NCBI GenBank assembly: GCA_013076295.1
Contig: RQOL01000828.1
Span: forward strand, 4,647,219 to 4,711,218
Length of the DNA stretch: 64,000 nt
Reading direction: 5' to 3'
Source: Sanderia malayensis
Taxonomy: Eukaryota; Cnidaria; Scyphozoa; Semaeostomeae; Pelagiidae
Shown here: positions 25,866-38,428 of the stretch, piece by piece
How the letters are laid out: each line of letters starts with the position of its first letter
Position numbering within the stretch: position 1 is the stretch's first letter
Made by a program: the position numbers and the translations under genes
The notes under the pieces: generated by a model
Database searches by the model: none
Told to the model about the DNA's origin: nothing
Seen by the model: only the letters and a program-made list of their open reading frames with translations

Positions 25866-28800
25866 AAATATTTCGCTTTCACAACTTCAACACTTGACAA
25901 CGAAAAAAAGCAAAAGGAACGTGATTGATCATAGCTAAAAACTGAGAAACGCTTTCAAAATAAATACAGCAAAAACACCACAGTCTTCGTGTCACGGTGC
26001 AATTCATAAAATGATAAACATTCGTGATAGTAAATAAAGATTTATTTACTTAAATCAGAATGGAGTTACCACAAAAAGGAAGGGAGTTCGCAACTTCGGA
26101 TTCGTGTTTTCAAAAGCGAAATTTAGGATTTAGGAAATATGAGAAAGGTAAATATTGAGCTTCTCGCTGTCTCATATATCTTTGTGCTTCTCCTTCGTGT
26201 GTGCTTTAAATTTGACCATTGATTACTCAAAATCTCATGAAATTAATCTGTTTATCAAGGGTGTTCAAATGTCAATCCTATAGAATATAACCTCTTCACT
26301 CAATTTTCAGAAAACTATATATATTAAAATCAAATCAAACAAGGTTGACAGGGGAAATAACAATACATCTTTGATCAACACATTGATGGAGACTGAGCAT
26401 ATCACAGGATATCCTTGACAAATTTCGCATTCAAGAATTTGGCAAAAATAGCTTAGTGTTAACAGAAGACTTTTCAACATATTCTCCCAGGTTTCTTCAA
26501 GGACCTTATTGTCTTTGTCCCATCTAAAACAAACCTTTCGCGTGGATTCACAACTATTTTCAATCACCATCTAGTTTTCTTTAGATGGGCACATGCTCCC
26601 ATAATTTCAGCCAGGTTAAATATTTTGATTGGTGATTACAATCAAATGGAATTGGGCTGACTCTCCAACCCGATTAAAAGTCAGGTTTTAAACATTGTCC
26701 CAACACAATGTAGATGTACATCAAAGCAAATCTAATAATAAATATAACAAATAACACATACTGTATAATAGACACTATTCTGTTAGTATTTGTTCCAATT
26801 GATTCTGCTTTCTTGTTGTCTAAAAATAAATCAGTGATATGTTAAAATAGCAAAGTCCGGAAACATGACAATACTTTGTATTTTTTTCTCTCTCCCAAAA
26901 GACAGAATAAATTGGAAGATTGATTTGTCAACCTGAAGGAAAACAATAAATGCTAATTTCTGATAATAAATAGACTCCATTCGTTTCTCTTCTACTACAC
27001 TTTACTTTCCAAGTATTCATGCAAATTTTATACAATTGTTTACTTTAATATTTGCTCTAACTATATCAATAATAGTGAGCATATCAGCTACCCTACCAAT
27101 GTTAACTATAAAACAAAGAAATTAATTATTGTTTCAAGGCAAAGCTTACAATTGCTTGTTGCTACAATGAAATATGTCTGATCAAATTACCTTCTTATAA
27201 GAGTCTGTTATCCTGTTTAAGAATAAAATTAAGAAAAAATATAGCTTACCAGATGAAGTCACAATATTTTTCTTTCTGGTGTTTAAAACAGTGTCATTTA
27301 GAGCATATGACATTTCAGAATGTAAATCAAAATTTTTAACCTGAAACAAAAGTGAAATAAAATCATAAAACCACAGTTTTAATTTTACTTTAACACAGAT
27401 TTTGTACTACGCACTATGAAACAAAATGCGAAAAATAAAAATCGTAATTTTTCTTTCCAATAATGCTTCCTTAAATACTATTTTCAAACTTTCAGAAAAC
27501 AACACAGAATTCTGTTTAATGCGAAGATCTGTGAGCAATCTTCAAAAATATTCCAAGAGGATTTTTTAGATTTTAATACTAAGTAGAATCAGATTGCTTC
27601 TTGTCATTAATAAGCTTCGATAAGCAGAACAGCAGGTCAAGGGATCAACAGTTCTTCTTGATACAGTTGAATATGGTGCTTAACTCAAATCACTATTAAG
27701 ACAGGCGTTTAAAAAAGTCAAACAAAGGATCTGTTATCACTAGAGCATGCCCATCTTGAATTTTTCATGACTGAATAGTTATGTACCATAAAAATCAATA
27801 ACAGTCTTCAAAGGTCACTGACTGTTTTAATTTTTGAATTCTTAGTTTTCCTCGTTGTCCATTGATATGCAGCACCTAACAGGTAGCATTATTAATTAAT
27901 TGTTGCAGATTTGCAAAAGGTTATTAATTAGTTTTTGTACTTAATTCGTACCTTACAGAAATGGGAAAGAACTTGATATCTTCAAGCCTAATAACAATAT
28001 CAGTCAATTAAGAACGAATTCGATTCTTTACTGTTTGAATTTCATCGAACATTTTTGGGATTTTCTTTTAAATACCTGTATTGACGCAAGCTAAGGATCG
28101 GAATGGAACTTTTTAGCTAGTACTATAGTCAAGTTTTCCACCACCTATATTTAAAAAACTGACAAAATTAAACAAAAGAAAATAGTGACTGTGTTGTCTT
28201 ATCAAGTTTAAAATGATGGCGATTGTCGTATTTTTGCATTTCCTGGATGATATTGTTTTTCTCGAAAGAAAGCTTTTACTCATTTCTATAAAAGCCCCTT
28301 TAGGCTAATGTAATTGGTATATTTTTAAAAATGTTTCGCGTACATGAAAATGACATAGAAAGTATATAGTTCAACTTTTTCAAGCACAATAACAAATAAA
28401 TAGCATAAACGACTATACATATACAGGACTTACCTCGTGAGTTCCAGTTTTAGGCCATGGATAACAATTTGTTAGATTATTCCCATGGTCTTCATGACTG
28501 GAACATTCTCAATTCTTCTTTTTAGTCAAACAACTCTTTCTTTTAAAGCTTTCCAGCATATTTGAAGAAAACTACATACTTTTCGTATCCTTATTCAAGC
28601 AATAAGTCGAGAACACATGGCCTTTCACAGTGACTCTGTTTCGTGTGTCTTTTCCCTTCCCAAATAGAACAACAGGACACATTGACTCACTCAGTGGGAA
28701 ACTTCAATCCTATTATGACGTCATGAGTTCCAATTCCGACCCTTTGTGCTGAACCAACGAAGCACGCCTGTTTGCAACAGATGAAAACGTTCGCCAAGAT

Positions 28801-29245
28801 GTTTCCTTTCTAACTTACACACACATATATATAACAAGCCATTAACACATATATATCCATTATATTGTATCAACCGCGCAGTCAAGTGCGTGTTCGAGAA
28901 ACATGTTTTCAGACCCAGGGGCCCGAGAAGCATATTGCCCTACAAACTTAGATATTATCAACACACTAGAAATAACGAACGAGCATTTTTTGAATGTGCG
29001 CCACAGATATTTCATATAAGGTATTAGCAAAGCAATGAGGTATATAGAGGTTTTCTCTTTCCCTCATGGTGTCTCTGTCAAAAGGTGGGTAGACCTGCGC
29101 GGTACCAAATTCCTTGATATTGCGCAGGACATTAAAAATACATGCTTGCGCAGTAGCAGCTTGTGCATATCTGCCCACCTTTAAGGATTGACAAGCTACG
29201 TGTTCCCAACTTCTATAGACTAGAACTTACCACCTCTATATAAGT

Positions 29246-29420
29246 GTGACTGGATATCGCAATGGTAGGGCGTCGGCGTGGCAGGCCGGAGGTTGTGGAT
29301 TCGAGTCCCACCCAGTCACCGGCCCGGTCAATATGTTGTGGTGGCAGTACAGCATGTTGGACGGCTGGTGGTGAGAGGCCAGCCTTTGGGCAAACAAAAC
29401 CTTCAATGGATTTCAGCTGT
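29246..29420 (+). repeat. tRNA-like element (SINE head or tRNA pseudogene)
   Basis: Bases 29247-29253 (TGACTGG) pair perfectly with 29312-29318 (CCAGTCA). Between them are an A-box-like TATCGCAATGGTAGG and a B box GGATTCGAGTCC. The anticodon arm TCGGC-GTGGCAG-GCCGG would give anticodon GGC, which is unusual for eukaryotic alanine tRNA. The T stem has one A-C mismatch and the D stem is weak. Text continues downstream (GGCAGTACAGCATGTTGGACGG) without a terminator run of T. A degenerate tRNA-derived SINE is more likely than a working tRNA gene. Confidence 0.55.
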
Positions 29421-31700
29421 TCCGCCATGATATACAAAACAAATATGCTCGGACAGCCGACGAAAATAACAAAACTCAAGTGCTTTGAAACACGCTTCTT
29501 CGTCGTGCGCAGCATTGAAAAATATAAAACTACAATATGGAAGTTCTGCAAAAAGTTCTAATTGTCCCATGATGCAAATAGTGTCAGTTCGTATGTGGAA
29601 GGTGGGTTCACACCTCCATACCACCTTCACACCTTCACACCTTTGCCCCATCAAAATCACCTTGGTAAGCAAGCAAGTACTGACATTGTTTGTCCCGCAG
29701 GGATAGGATAATATATACATTCATTATATAACCTGTAGTTTATATTGACTCACTGCCTTGTATCCCTGGTCCTTTATTCGCTTCTCGCTATAGAACAGAA
29801 ACGAGAGAAACACAGGGAAGCAATGTAGTGAGTGTCTACCACAAGCTGCTTGTCACAATGGTTGGTTACAACAAAGCTAAAAAAGATCAGAATTATTCGA
29901 TTGTGCGTGGTCTTAGTGAAATCAATGCTACGCAAATTATTAAATCCTAATCTATTAGCCTCGAGTGGCTTCTGGGATTTGGCTGAGTGGAACAGCGTTC
30001 TTTAATTAAGTCAACTTGCCGGACAAGGGTTCCTACTTATTGAATATACTGACTAATCAGAAATCGTGTTCTTCTACAGACTATTGCAAGTTTTACACGC
30101 ATATGCAGTAAAATTTCTTGACTACCAGCTGACGATACGCGCGCCTTTTCGAACCATTTTCTATTTCCCTTGGAGGAGAAGTGTTCGCTATATCAATCCT
30201 TACTCAATACACGTTTTTGAAGGAAACTGGTTTATAAAAACTAAAACTAGAACGGCAAGAAACTTTAGTGCAAAGCTCAAGAACAATTAAAAAACTGTGA
30301 TATTTCAATTCTTAAAAAGAAGAGCAATGGACCAATTGATAAGGGATCAAAAATAAGAAATTCACTTTCAAATAAATTTAAAACCATGCTCAAAATACAA
30401 ACGACATAAACAAAGTTGATAAAAACTTTGAACTGATGATTATGACTGTAAACTTTGAACTAATAGACCCCAGTCTCTTTTGGTTTTTCGATGTTGGTGG
30501 CAATTAGTGTTCAACACTTGTTGCTTTGCTTTGTCGGTGCTCTAACTATAGGAACCACACCGTTAAATCTTGCCTGGTATCCCCCCCTTGACCAGATCTA
30601 TCAGCAGTAGAACAGACAGCTGAAGAAGAACAACATTCAGAACAGGCAGCAAACGGATATAGATTTAAATTACAGGATAGACTAAAAAGCAATCATTGTT
30701 TCTTGCTGTTGTTGGACAATAAGAGAAATTTTCTGAGTTCAAATGATGGATATCCTGGTCGATATTGATTCAGTTGGGATGCGAAACTCACTGCCTGTCC
30801 ATTGATCATCAGAAATAATTTCGAGCGAGAATCAACAACTGGCAAATGCACAGTTTCGCAGTTTCTTGGATATTTGCATTGAGAATCAAATCTGGCTGAG
30901 GCTGCGCGGAAACTACAAAACTGCCGATCAATTACGAATGGTATGTCTTGTCTTTTTATTTCGTTCTCTACAATCCATATATATTTCTCATCTCGTTATC
31001 AAAATAATGATCATTTGAATTATGGGTGTATGCTTCACCTGCTTCAGTCACGCTTATGAAACTCGCATGCCCCAAAACGATCTGTTTTTATCATGTTGGA
31101 GTATCAGTTACTTCTCCACGTTTGCTTGGCTTGTGCACTGCTATCTCTATCACTGACCGCTAAATATTAACCCCATAGCATTCAAATTGACAATAATTAA
31201 TGAAATTAATATAGGTTATTAATCATCATGAGTCGATTCGTCCAGTTTCGTAATGAAATCTATAAAGATGAAGCAATTAGGAATTCATCATAATTATCGA
31301 TAACAAATGATCGCCTTTCTAAGACTGTGCTATTACGTCACTGCACACCAAAGTTATTACACAGAACTGATGATAAAAGTACTCATGAACCACAAAACTG
31401 TTTAATAACTCCTTTATGGCTATACCAGAGTTACTGTGTCAATCTAAATTAGCTTCCACTTTAAACCAAAACAAATACGCAGTTATGAGAGAAGGAAAGT
31501 ACGCACGCGCACACAGCTTTCGTGCATCAAATACGAATCGAAATATCACCCCGTTTAATCACAATATTGCAGCGGAAATAGGTCTTCGAGACAATCATAT
31601 GATTTTCTTTAAAAAGGCGAATAAATCAATAATAGGAAAATTGACGACACGCCTGGCTATTGAATTGCCGATGTCTACAGCCAGCTAACTCAGGACTTGT

Positions 31701-32025
31701 TCATATGAGCCCGCTTACCGAACCCTATACAAGTTTTCTGTTCATATGAGAAAGCAGGCTGGTCCGCTAAGCGAGATCTCACTGGAGCACTACCGAGATC
31801 TCGGCAAGCGGGCTGGAAATTTTCTCATACGAACACTCCATCCCGCTTAAAGGGCCAGAAACGTGCGGACTGCGCATGCACAATCATCTTTTTCATTGTC
31901 AATTTCTCAAGTGACAAATATCATGTTACAGTTTCTATCCCGGCAGGCGGGAAGGAATTTTCTCATATGAACAGAATTTACATCTGTCTCGCTTAGTGAG
32001 GTGGCCCGGTAAGCCGGCTCATATG
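31701..32025. repeat. MITE with TCATATGAGCCCGCTTACCG ends
   Basis: The left end TCATATGAGCCCGCTTACCG and right end CGGTAAGCCGGCTCATATGA are inverted repeats. Internal copies of TTTTCTCATATGAACA and GAGATCTC palindromes are present. The roughly 325-bp element has no coding frame. Confidence 0.75.
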
Positions 32026-33587
32026 AAAAGGCCGGGCCCATATTCGGTACCCACTGTCGTTACTGTTTTGTCCGACAGGTGTAACTGTACCAACAGTGTG
32101 ACGTGTCCCTTATCTCCAACACTCATATCTCCAACTTGTTAAATATTTATGTCCTCCAGCGATGTTTGTATTTTGACAATGCCGTCCAGAACGTTAAAGC
32201 GCTTATGCGGCTAAAAATTTGCAGTCAAAAAGATTTTAACGTGCTTCAAAGCATGCCGCAAATAATATTTTCAAACATTTTGTAACTTTAAATTATTAAT
32301 TTCTGAAATGGGCTGGACAGCATTTTGTTGAAAGTAAATGCGACATGACAGTGACGTGCCATCCCAATCCCAGACGGCTTTGCAAACCACATCCACCAAC
32401 ATCAGAACAATCTGTTGAAATCTGACGTCACTGTAAACTGCGATCATAAAAACTCGCCTGATTTAAAAAATTCGCTAACAACTCCTTGCTTGAATAAAAG
32501 CAACAAAAATAGGCCATTGATTTGAAGAAAGCACTGTGATCTTAGCCACCGGTGAGAAATTCGACATGAAAACGTGGTGCGTGGTCGAATTTTCCCATGC
32601 CAACCATGTGGGAACTCCATTCTTGTGTCACTCGTTCCCAGCCCCAATCAATGTCTGGAGACATGGATTAGTTCGAGCTCGAAAATTGAACTCGTTAGAC
32701 AAAACTCAAGCTGGGCTCAAAGTGTTTCTCGGATTTTTTTCTTTCAATTTCGACAAAAATCGACGTGACATTTTTGTCCACACAAGCTATTCGACAAGAG
32801 AGACATTGGAGTTTTTAGTACATTTGAATACTCAGCTCTGTGAGCTAACCAATGAACAGTGTTATATCAGTGTTGAGTGATGTGGAATAAAACGTTCGGT
32901 GGGGGCATCCGAGCAAGGCTATTTAGCACCTGTTTATGGAAGTCAGTGTATAAGATGTTAGCCGAGTTATCTTGCTTACTACAAGATTGGATATAAATTG
33001 AAATCCATATGGTCTAATTGATATTTCGGTCATCCAACATATCTATCGTATGTTGGAGCAAATTTGAAGCTCTTGAATTCAAATTCAATTAAAATCAAAT
33101 TTAAAGAGCTCTCTCATATTTAGAGTTATGTAACTGATCAGAACTGAAGTGCAACCACCTGCAATGCGAGCCAGGGAATTTTCAAATGGGCATTCCCGAA
33201 GTTATAAGCAATTAGAGAAACCGATATAAGCGATGATTAATCCGCAGTAATATAAGCAAAACCCACATCTGCGTTCAAAATGCGAGATATATCAGCTGAC
33301 CAGTATATCATTTTCCCCATGAATAAGCCTTGAGAATCATGTAACAATGACAATTTATTCGTAGAGATTTCGCGTGGCTGCTTGCCCAGCAAGCCTTGCT
33401 GTAAAGAACGCAAATATGTCCACATCCACGTGTACGGTGCAGGTGCAAATGTCGGGCATTGATCTTCAGCAAAGAAAGAAAAGGAGATAAAACAAATTGA
33501 GAAATTAAGCAACGGAAACAAATCGCGCACCCATCAAAGACAATACGTTCAAAACGCTGGGGAACAGTTGATTGCGACAAAACCAGC

Positions 33588-33596
33588 TATATATAG
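33588..33596 (+). promoter_or_regulatory. TATA box of the GPCR gene
   Basis: TATATATAG followed by GGTGG lies about 60 bases upstream of the first ATG (33653) of an intronless GPCR. The spacing fits a TATA-driven start near 33617. No transcript evidence is available. Confidence 0.45.
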
Positions 33597-33652
33597 GGTG
33601 GTAATCAAAAGCAGAATTCTCTTTCCAACATCAAGGCAACATTGGATGTAAA

Positions 33653-34825
33653 ATGATGAAAGAGTCATTTTACTGTTGTCTCAATCGACATATTGAAGGC
33701 AAGTCAAACGCAATACACAATATAAGCGTGTTATTCGATGTTGTGAAGCCATGTTTGGTTGGAAATGAAAGCATCTCGTCCATCCTACTCTTCGTGATGA
33801 ACGTCGCTGACAACGCAAGTAAATGCAACGGTAAGCAGCAAGACGACATCACCTATCACTTCAACTACAAAATCAGCAGTAGAATAGTATTCATGATTCT
33901 ATTTACCGTGATCATGATTCTCGGTATTCTTGGCAATCTCATCGTCTGCGTCGTCGTGTACAGGACGTTGGCGCTACGACGCGTCATCACTAACCGATTT
34001 ATCGCATCGCTGGCAATAAGTGACCTCATGGTAGCGGTATTCCTCGTGCCGGTCAAAATAGCATCGGCATTGCACGACGGTAAGCTGTACGAGAACAACG
34101 TTCTTTGCCATTACTACGTCACACTCGATAACATATCATTTGTTGCTTCGATCACAAATCTCCTTGTTATCACCGCGGATCGAGTCATTGCCATAACCAA
34201 GCCCTATATGTACAAAAAAGTAGTGACGCATAGACGCGCGAGGGTGGTGATCTTGTTCGTCTGGGCCTATGCAATAACGATCGGCGCACTGACCAACGTG
34301 AGTTGGGAAGATGGTCTGGCTGGTGAGCGAGGCCGGAAAGTGTGTTGGCAAAAAAACAGGGTCTACATAACACTGCTGTTCGTTGCAGTGTTTTTCCTGC
34401 CCTTGCTAACAATGGGCATTGCGCAGGTCAAGATGGCATGCGTTGCCATGAAGCATTCCAAGTCGATTGCGTTGGAATCGAAACTGAAAGCGAGTTTCAA
34501 CATGGCAAAACGTAATGAAAACGAGACTGCAAGTCTCAATCATAAGGAACAAATCATTCTGCGCGTGAAACGGGTTGTCAAAGAATATAGGCCGGTCAAA
34601 GTTGTGTTGGTTGTCTATGGAACATTCGTGGCATGTTAGCTGCCCGTTTCGGTTATCTCACTGCTGCATTCGTGGTGTACCAACTGCGCTCGATTAAAAA
34701 CCTGGCAATCAGCAGTTTTCGTCGAGTTGTTGCCTGTTCTCAATTCGACCTTGAACTTCTTTATTTATTCTGTCATGAATAAAAGATTCAGGAAAGCGTG
34801 CAGAAAACTATTCCAACGCTCTTGA
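33653..34825 (+). CDS. Rhodopsin-class (aminergic-like) GPCR with in-frame TAG in TM6
   Basis: Seven-transmembrane receptor, intronless. Before the stop: TM1 (ILGILGNLIVCVVVY), TM2 with LAISDLM, the TM3 Cys in NNVLCHYY, the TM3 end ADRVIAITKPYMYKKV (DRY variant DRV), TM4, the ECL2 Cys (GRKVCWQ), TM5, a long ICL3, then TM6 ...VVYGTFVAC. The TAG at 34637-34639 replaces the Trp expected in the CWxP motif, because LPVSVISLLHSW follows. The same frame stays open for 61 more codons through TM7 (LNSTLNFFIYSVMNKRFRKACRKLF), ending at TGA 34823-34825. A single G-to-A change explains the break. The true start may be the Met at 33797, giving a normal short N-terminus with an N-glycosylation site (NAS). 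The ligand is not predictable; similarity is to biogenic-amine-like receptors. Confidence 0.85.
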
Positions 34826-36131
34826 GTCAAACTTAAACAGAACGAAAACGGCGTGTTACTGACATCCTTAGACAGCTAACAAGTCTTAAACAGCAAATAC
34901 GGAAACAAAACTCTAAACCAACAACTGAACTAATGTTCCAAGCAAAAAATTACACATACTCTTACTATCCTGCATTATCGAAAAGCCTGTATGTATGTAT
35001 GAATGTATATATGTATGTATATATGTATGTAGCTATGTAGACAGTAAAACACAGAAGATAAAAACACGGTATTGCAACTACTAGTTTCACGATTTCTCGA
35101 TCATCAAGCAATATGTATGTATGTATGTCAAAATCTTTGGCAATAAAAATTGCTTAATGAGCCTTATGTAACTCACTCCATTCCATACAGCTCCACTCTA
35201 TCATATTCCACTCCATTCCACCATTCCATACCCGATATAAGTTACATACCGTATTTCCTCGATTAAACGCCCCGGGGCGTTTATTAATCTCGGCACTTTT
35301 TGAGGGGGCGCCTAATCGAGGGGGGCCATTATTCGAGGGGGGGCGTTTATTAAAAAGTACAAGATCACAGGCCCTGTCACTTGGTCCAAAAAAAGAAAAT
35401 GGTTTAGTTGAGCCTTGTTTTATCGAGCAACAACGTGGAAAATGAAAGTCGCCATGGTTTTGCACAAAGAGGGGGCGTTTAATCGAGGGGGGGCGTTTAT
35501 TACAAAAGCTGGCAGCATAAAGGGGCGTTTATTCGAGGGGGGCGTTTAATCGAGGGGGGGCGTTTAATCGAGGAAATACGGTAAATCCAGCTTCTTGGTT
35601 ATGGTTCATACAATGCCAATACCCATATATAAGCATTGTTTTCACATTTCTTTCACATGAATGGATATGACTTTTTGATTATCGTAATGTAGGTTTAGCA
35701 ATTAGATGGGTTGGATTATGATAAAAAGTAGAAAGCACTGTGGTATTATGTTATATTCGCAACTCTTTTGCGTGATTTAAGACGCTCATGATGCAGTATC
35801 GAATCCTTTAAGTGTGCAGTGAAGAAGTCCTTAAGCATTGCAACTTGAGATTAACTTATAAATCCTCAAATACAACATTACTACAGAGGATTAGGCCCCA
35901 CAACATTGCAAAATCTCCCCCTTTTCCAAAAATTATCAATGGGATATTGTAATATGAAAGATAACGTCCAATAATGTTCGTCAAAGTATGAGGTGTTTCT
36001 TAATGAAAATAAAGAATAAAAATCTCTAGAGTTTCAATGTTCACAGGGAAGATAATGACATCAACATCGCAATTGGCGATTCCAGAAGATAACATCACCC
36101 GAACTGCATCTTTATTCACCATGGTAACGAC
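34826..36131. other. Intergenic region GPCR / TFIIB
   Basis: No gene is seen. It holds an ATGT-type microsatellite at about 34989-35040, a CATTCCA-rich patch at 35175-35230, and a 337-bp MITE (35247-35583). The rest is AT-rich sequence without recognised features, serving as 3' flank of both convergent genes. Confidence 0.55.
35247..35583. repeat. MITE with TACCGTATTTCCTCGATTAAACG ends
   Basis: The left end TACCGTATTTCCTCGATTAA and right end TTAATCGAGGAAATACGGTA are perfect inverted repeats. GAGGGGGGGCGTTTATT blocks repeat inside. Related, more decayed text occurs at 23025-23110, 36300-36440, 49005-49100 and 51945-52170. No coding frame was found. Confidence 0.85.
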
Positions 36132-38360
36132 TCATGCCAAAGGTAAACTTTCTACCGGTGTGTGAAACTTAAAGTCGGGTGGAAATAGCTCAGCAGCTTT
36201 TGGCAACAACAGCCGATACGATTGTCGGATCGTGACTTCCGCCACGCCAGCTATGTCACCAATTTCTACAAAAACACATTTCAAACAATATACTGTGCAT
36301 CGCCAGATCGAGTAAGCGCCCCGGCGCTTATTAAAACGCTCGACAGAGAAGACAGAACGCCCCCTAATTGAAAGACGGCTTATTTGAATCAACATCTATT
36401 GTCGAAAATCGAGGGAATGGAGGCGCTTATAATAGACGTGTCCCAGTATTAAACGTAACAGCAATATATAGAAACGCCGTCTGAAAAGCGAGTGCAGAGC
36501 TTAATGCGCTCAATTGGTGAAATAAGAGAGCTAAGAGAAAAGGTGGGTGCGCGATCATATACCTCGTTGTGTCTTCTTCTCTTCAGATGCTTGTGATGCA
36601 AGGTATATTGTAGCCGCGGCAACAGACACGGGGCTTCGACTAAATAAACAAAGATCACGATTATCACAAGATTGGCCTCTCAAAATACGACAAATTTTGA
36701 AGGATCGTAGCCCCCCCCCCCTCGTCTGTCCCACTCCTGTACAGCTATCTATATAACTAGTGTTGTTATCTAAGGTTTCTATATGTCCTTTATATCATTG
36801 ATAGTCATTTAGTAGCCAAGAAGAAATCTCTATCTAGTAAACCTTAGGCAACACAAGAGATAAAAAGCTTTAAATTAAAAACCAGATCACTCGAGAAAAA
36901 AAGATGAGCTTCTTCAGATTAACTGGGATTTACTGTAGATAACGCTAAATTAGTAATGCATGCTGGCGTGAAGAATGTTCAACCGACGTTGAACATTGAC
37001 ATTGGTGGGAATAAGAAACAGAATTACAATGGTAAGCTGTAGTTTGTGATGAATAATTTATGAACAGAGACTTACCCTGGTACGAGATCCAGTTCGACAG
37101 CCTTTCTTGCAATGTAGCTTGCGGCCCGTTGGACCGAAGCTGGCAAACCGAGGTTGGAACAGAATCGAGACTAGAAAGGAAGACAGTTCACAAGTCAAAG
37201 TTTGTAAGTGAATATATGTAAAAAACGAAAATGTCAGTTAAGCATCTGAGGTTATCTGATTTTAGTATTTGACAACAAATTATACTTGTAGTGGCTTTAA
37301 GACTCAATAAACTCGTATTGTCAACAAAATTAAGACCATGACAAATTTTCACCCACAATAAACGAGATAAGGTGAAAAACTTATATCTCGCTTATTTGTG
37401 CGCTGAATAACAAAACATAAGTCATGATGATTAGTTGTCTAGTAATATGGGAGTTAAATTTCTAAAATGACATATGCACAAACATTGACAACAACAACAA
37501 CATACCATGAAATCTCCGGAAGTGATAAGGTCGACGCTAGTTTCCAGGGCTCTCAGTATCAATTTGAAGCACCTGCCAATTTCTTTTCTGGAAAACTTGC
37601 TGATTGCACAAATTTCTGTGGGAACAAAAACAGTAGCTTGAAAATATCAAATGAATCAGAGTAATCGGCCATTTCGTTTGCTATTAGGAATTTTCCTCGC
37701 AGAATATAAAATGTGAATTGAAGAAAATCAGTTATACTGGTTCTGCGTATAGTTCCGCAACATCAGAAATTTGTCGAATTCACAGGGTGCCTTTTATACA
37801 CGAAGACAGCATAGCAACTCACTTGATTTCGCTTACCATGCTCAATAAATCATTATTTTGAACACGATTTTGCAGTAGAATCACTACACTAGTGAACTAA
37901 AGTCCTCTGGACAGTTGTAATATTGCGAAAACAAGGCTACCAACCCGTAAACCTCTTTTTTCGTGGGCTTTATTCAACTATGCTTTTAATATTGTTTATC
38001 AAATGTGGTCACCTTTGAACGTTCTAGGGACGCCCTCTTGTCGGCATGCAATGAAAAGACACGCGGATGCGATGGCATCGTTGCTTCTTCCTTTCAATGT
38101 TTTTTGGTCGTGTACTTGCTTGAAAAGAGATTTCGCTCGATCCTAAAAAAGAAACAATTGACAAACATTCTCAAGGAAGGTGGGAGAAAGTTCACTGATG
38201 CGGATTATACGTTCGTTCGTTATCGTTGATTCAATTCATCCGTTGGAAATCTCAATGCATCACTCGCTGTAATTGTTATTATCAAGTAATGTATATGGAA
38301 TAATACCATTATTTAAATGTAGCGATAATGGATCCTTAGGACCCTTTTCTACTTAGACTC

Positions 38361-38428
<68 letters not shown>

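Larger units (their letters stand above)
25866..33652. other. Long region between RGS gene and GPCR
   Basis: No complete gene is seen. On the minus strand, 26300-28520 has several short segments with good splice signals: about 27250-27340 (translating VKNFDLHSEMSYALNDTVLN), about 26760-26820 (DNKKAESIGTNTNRIVSI) and about 26450-26525 (WDKDNKVLEETWENML). They may be 5' exons of the RGS gene, but I could not make the phases join to exon 25500-25794, so this is a guess. 28500-33600 holds a tRNA-like SINE head, a MITE, and otherwise no recognised content. Confidence 0.35.

Noticed and set aside
29246..29320. Functional tRNA-Ala(GGC).
   Set aside because: The anticodon GGC is not normal for eukaryotic alanine, the D stem is weak, there is a T-stem mismatch and no T-run terminator follows; a SINE head fits better.
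29213..29720. Overlapping frames on both strands around 29.2-29.7 kb.
   Set aside because: They cover the tRNA-like repeat and contradict each other on opposite strands; no splice or domain support.
33653..33796. First 48 codons of the GPCR frame as a signal-bearing N-terminus.
   Set aside because: No clear signal peptide; the Met at 33797 gives a usual aminergic-type N-terminus, so the longer start is uncertain rather than meaningful.
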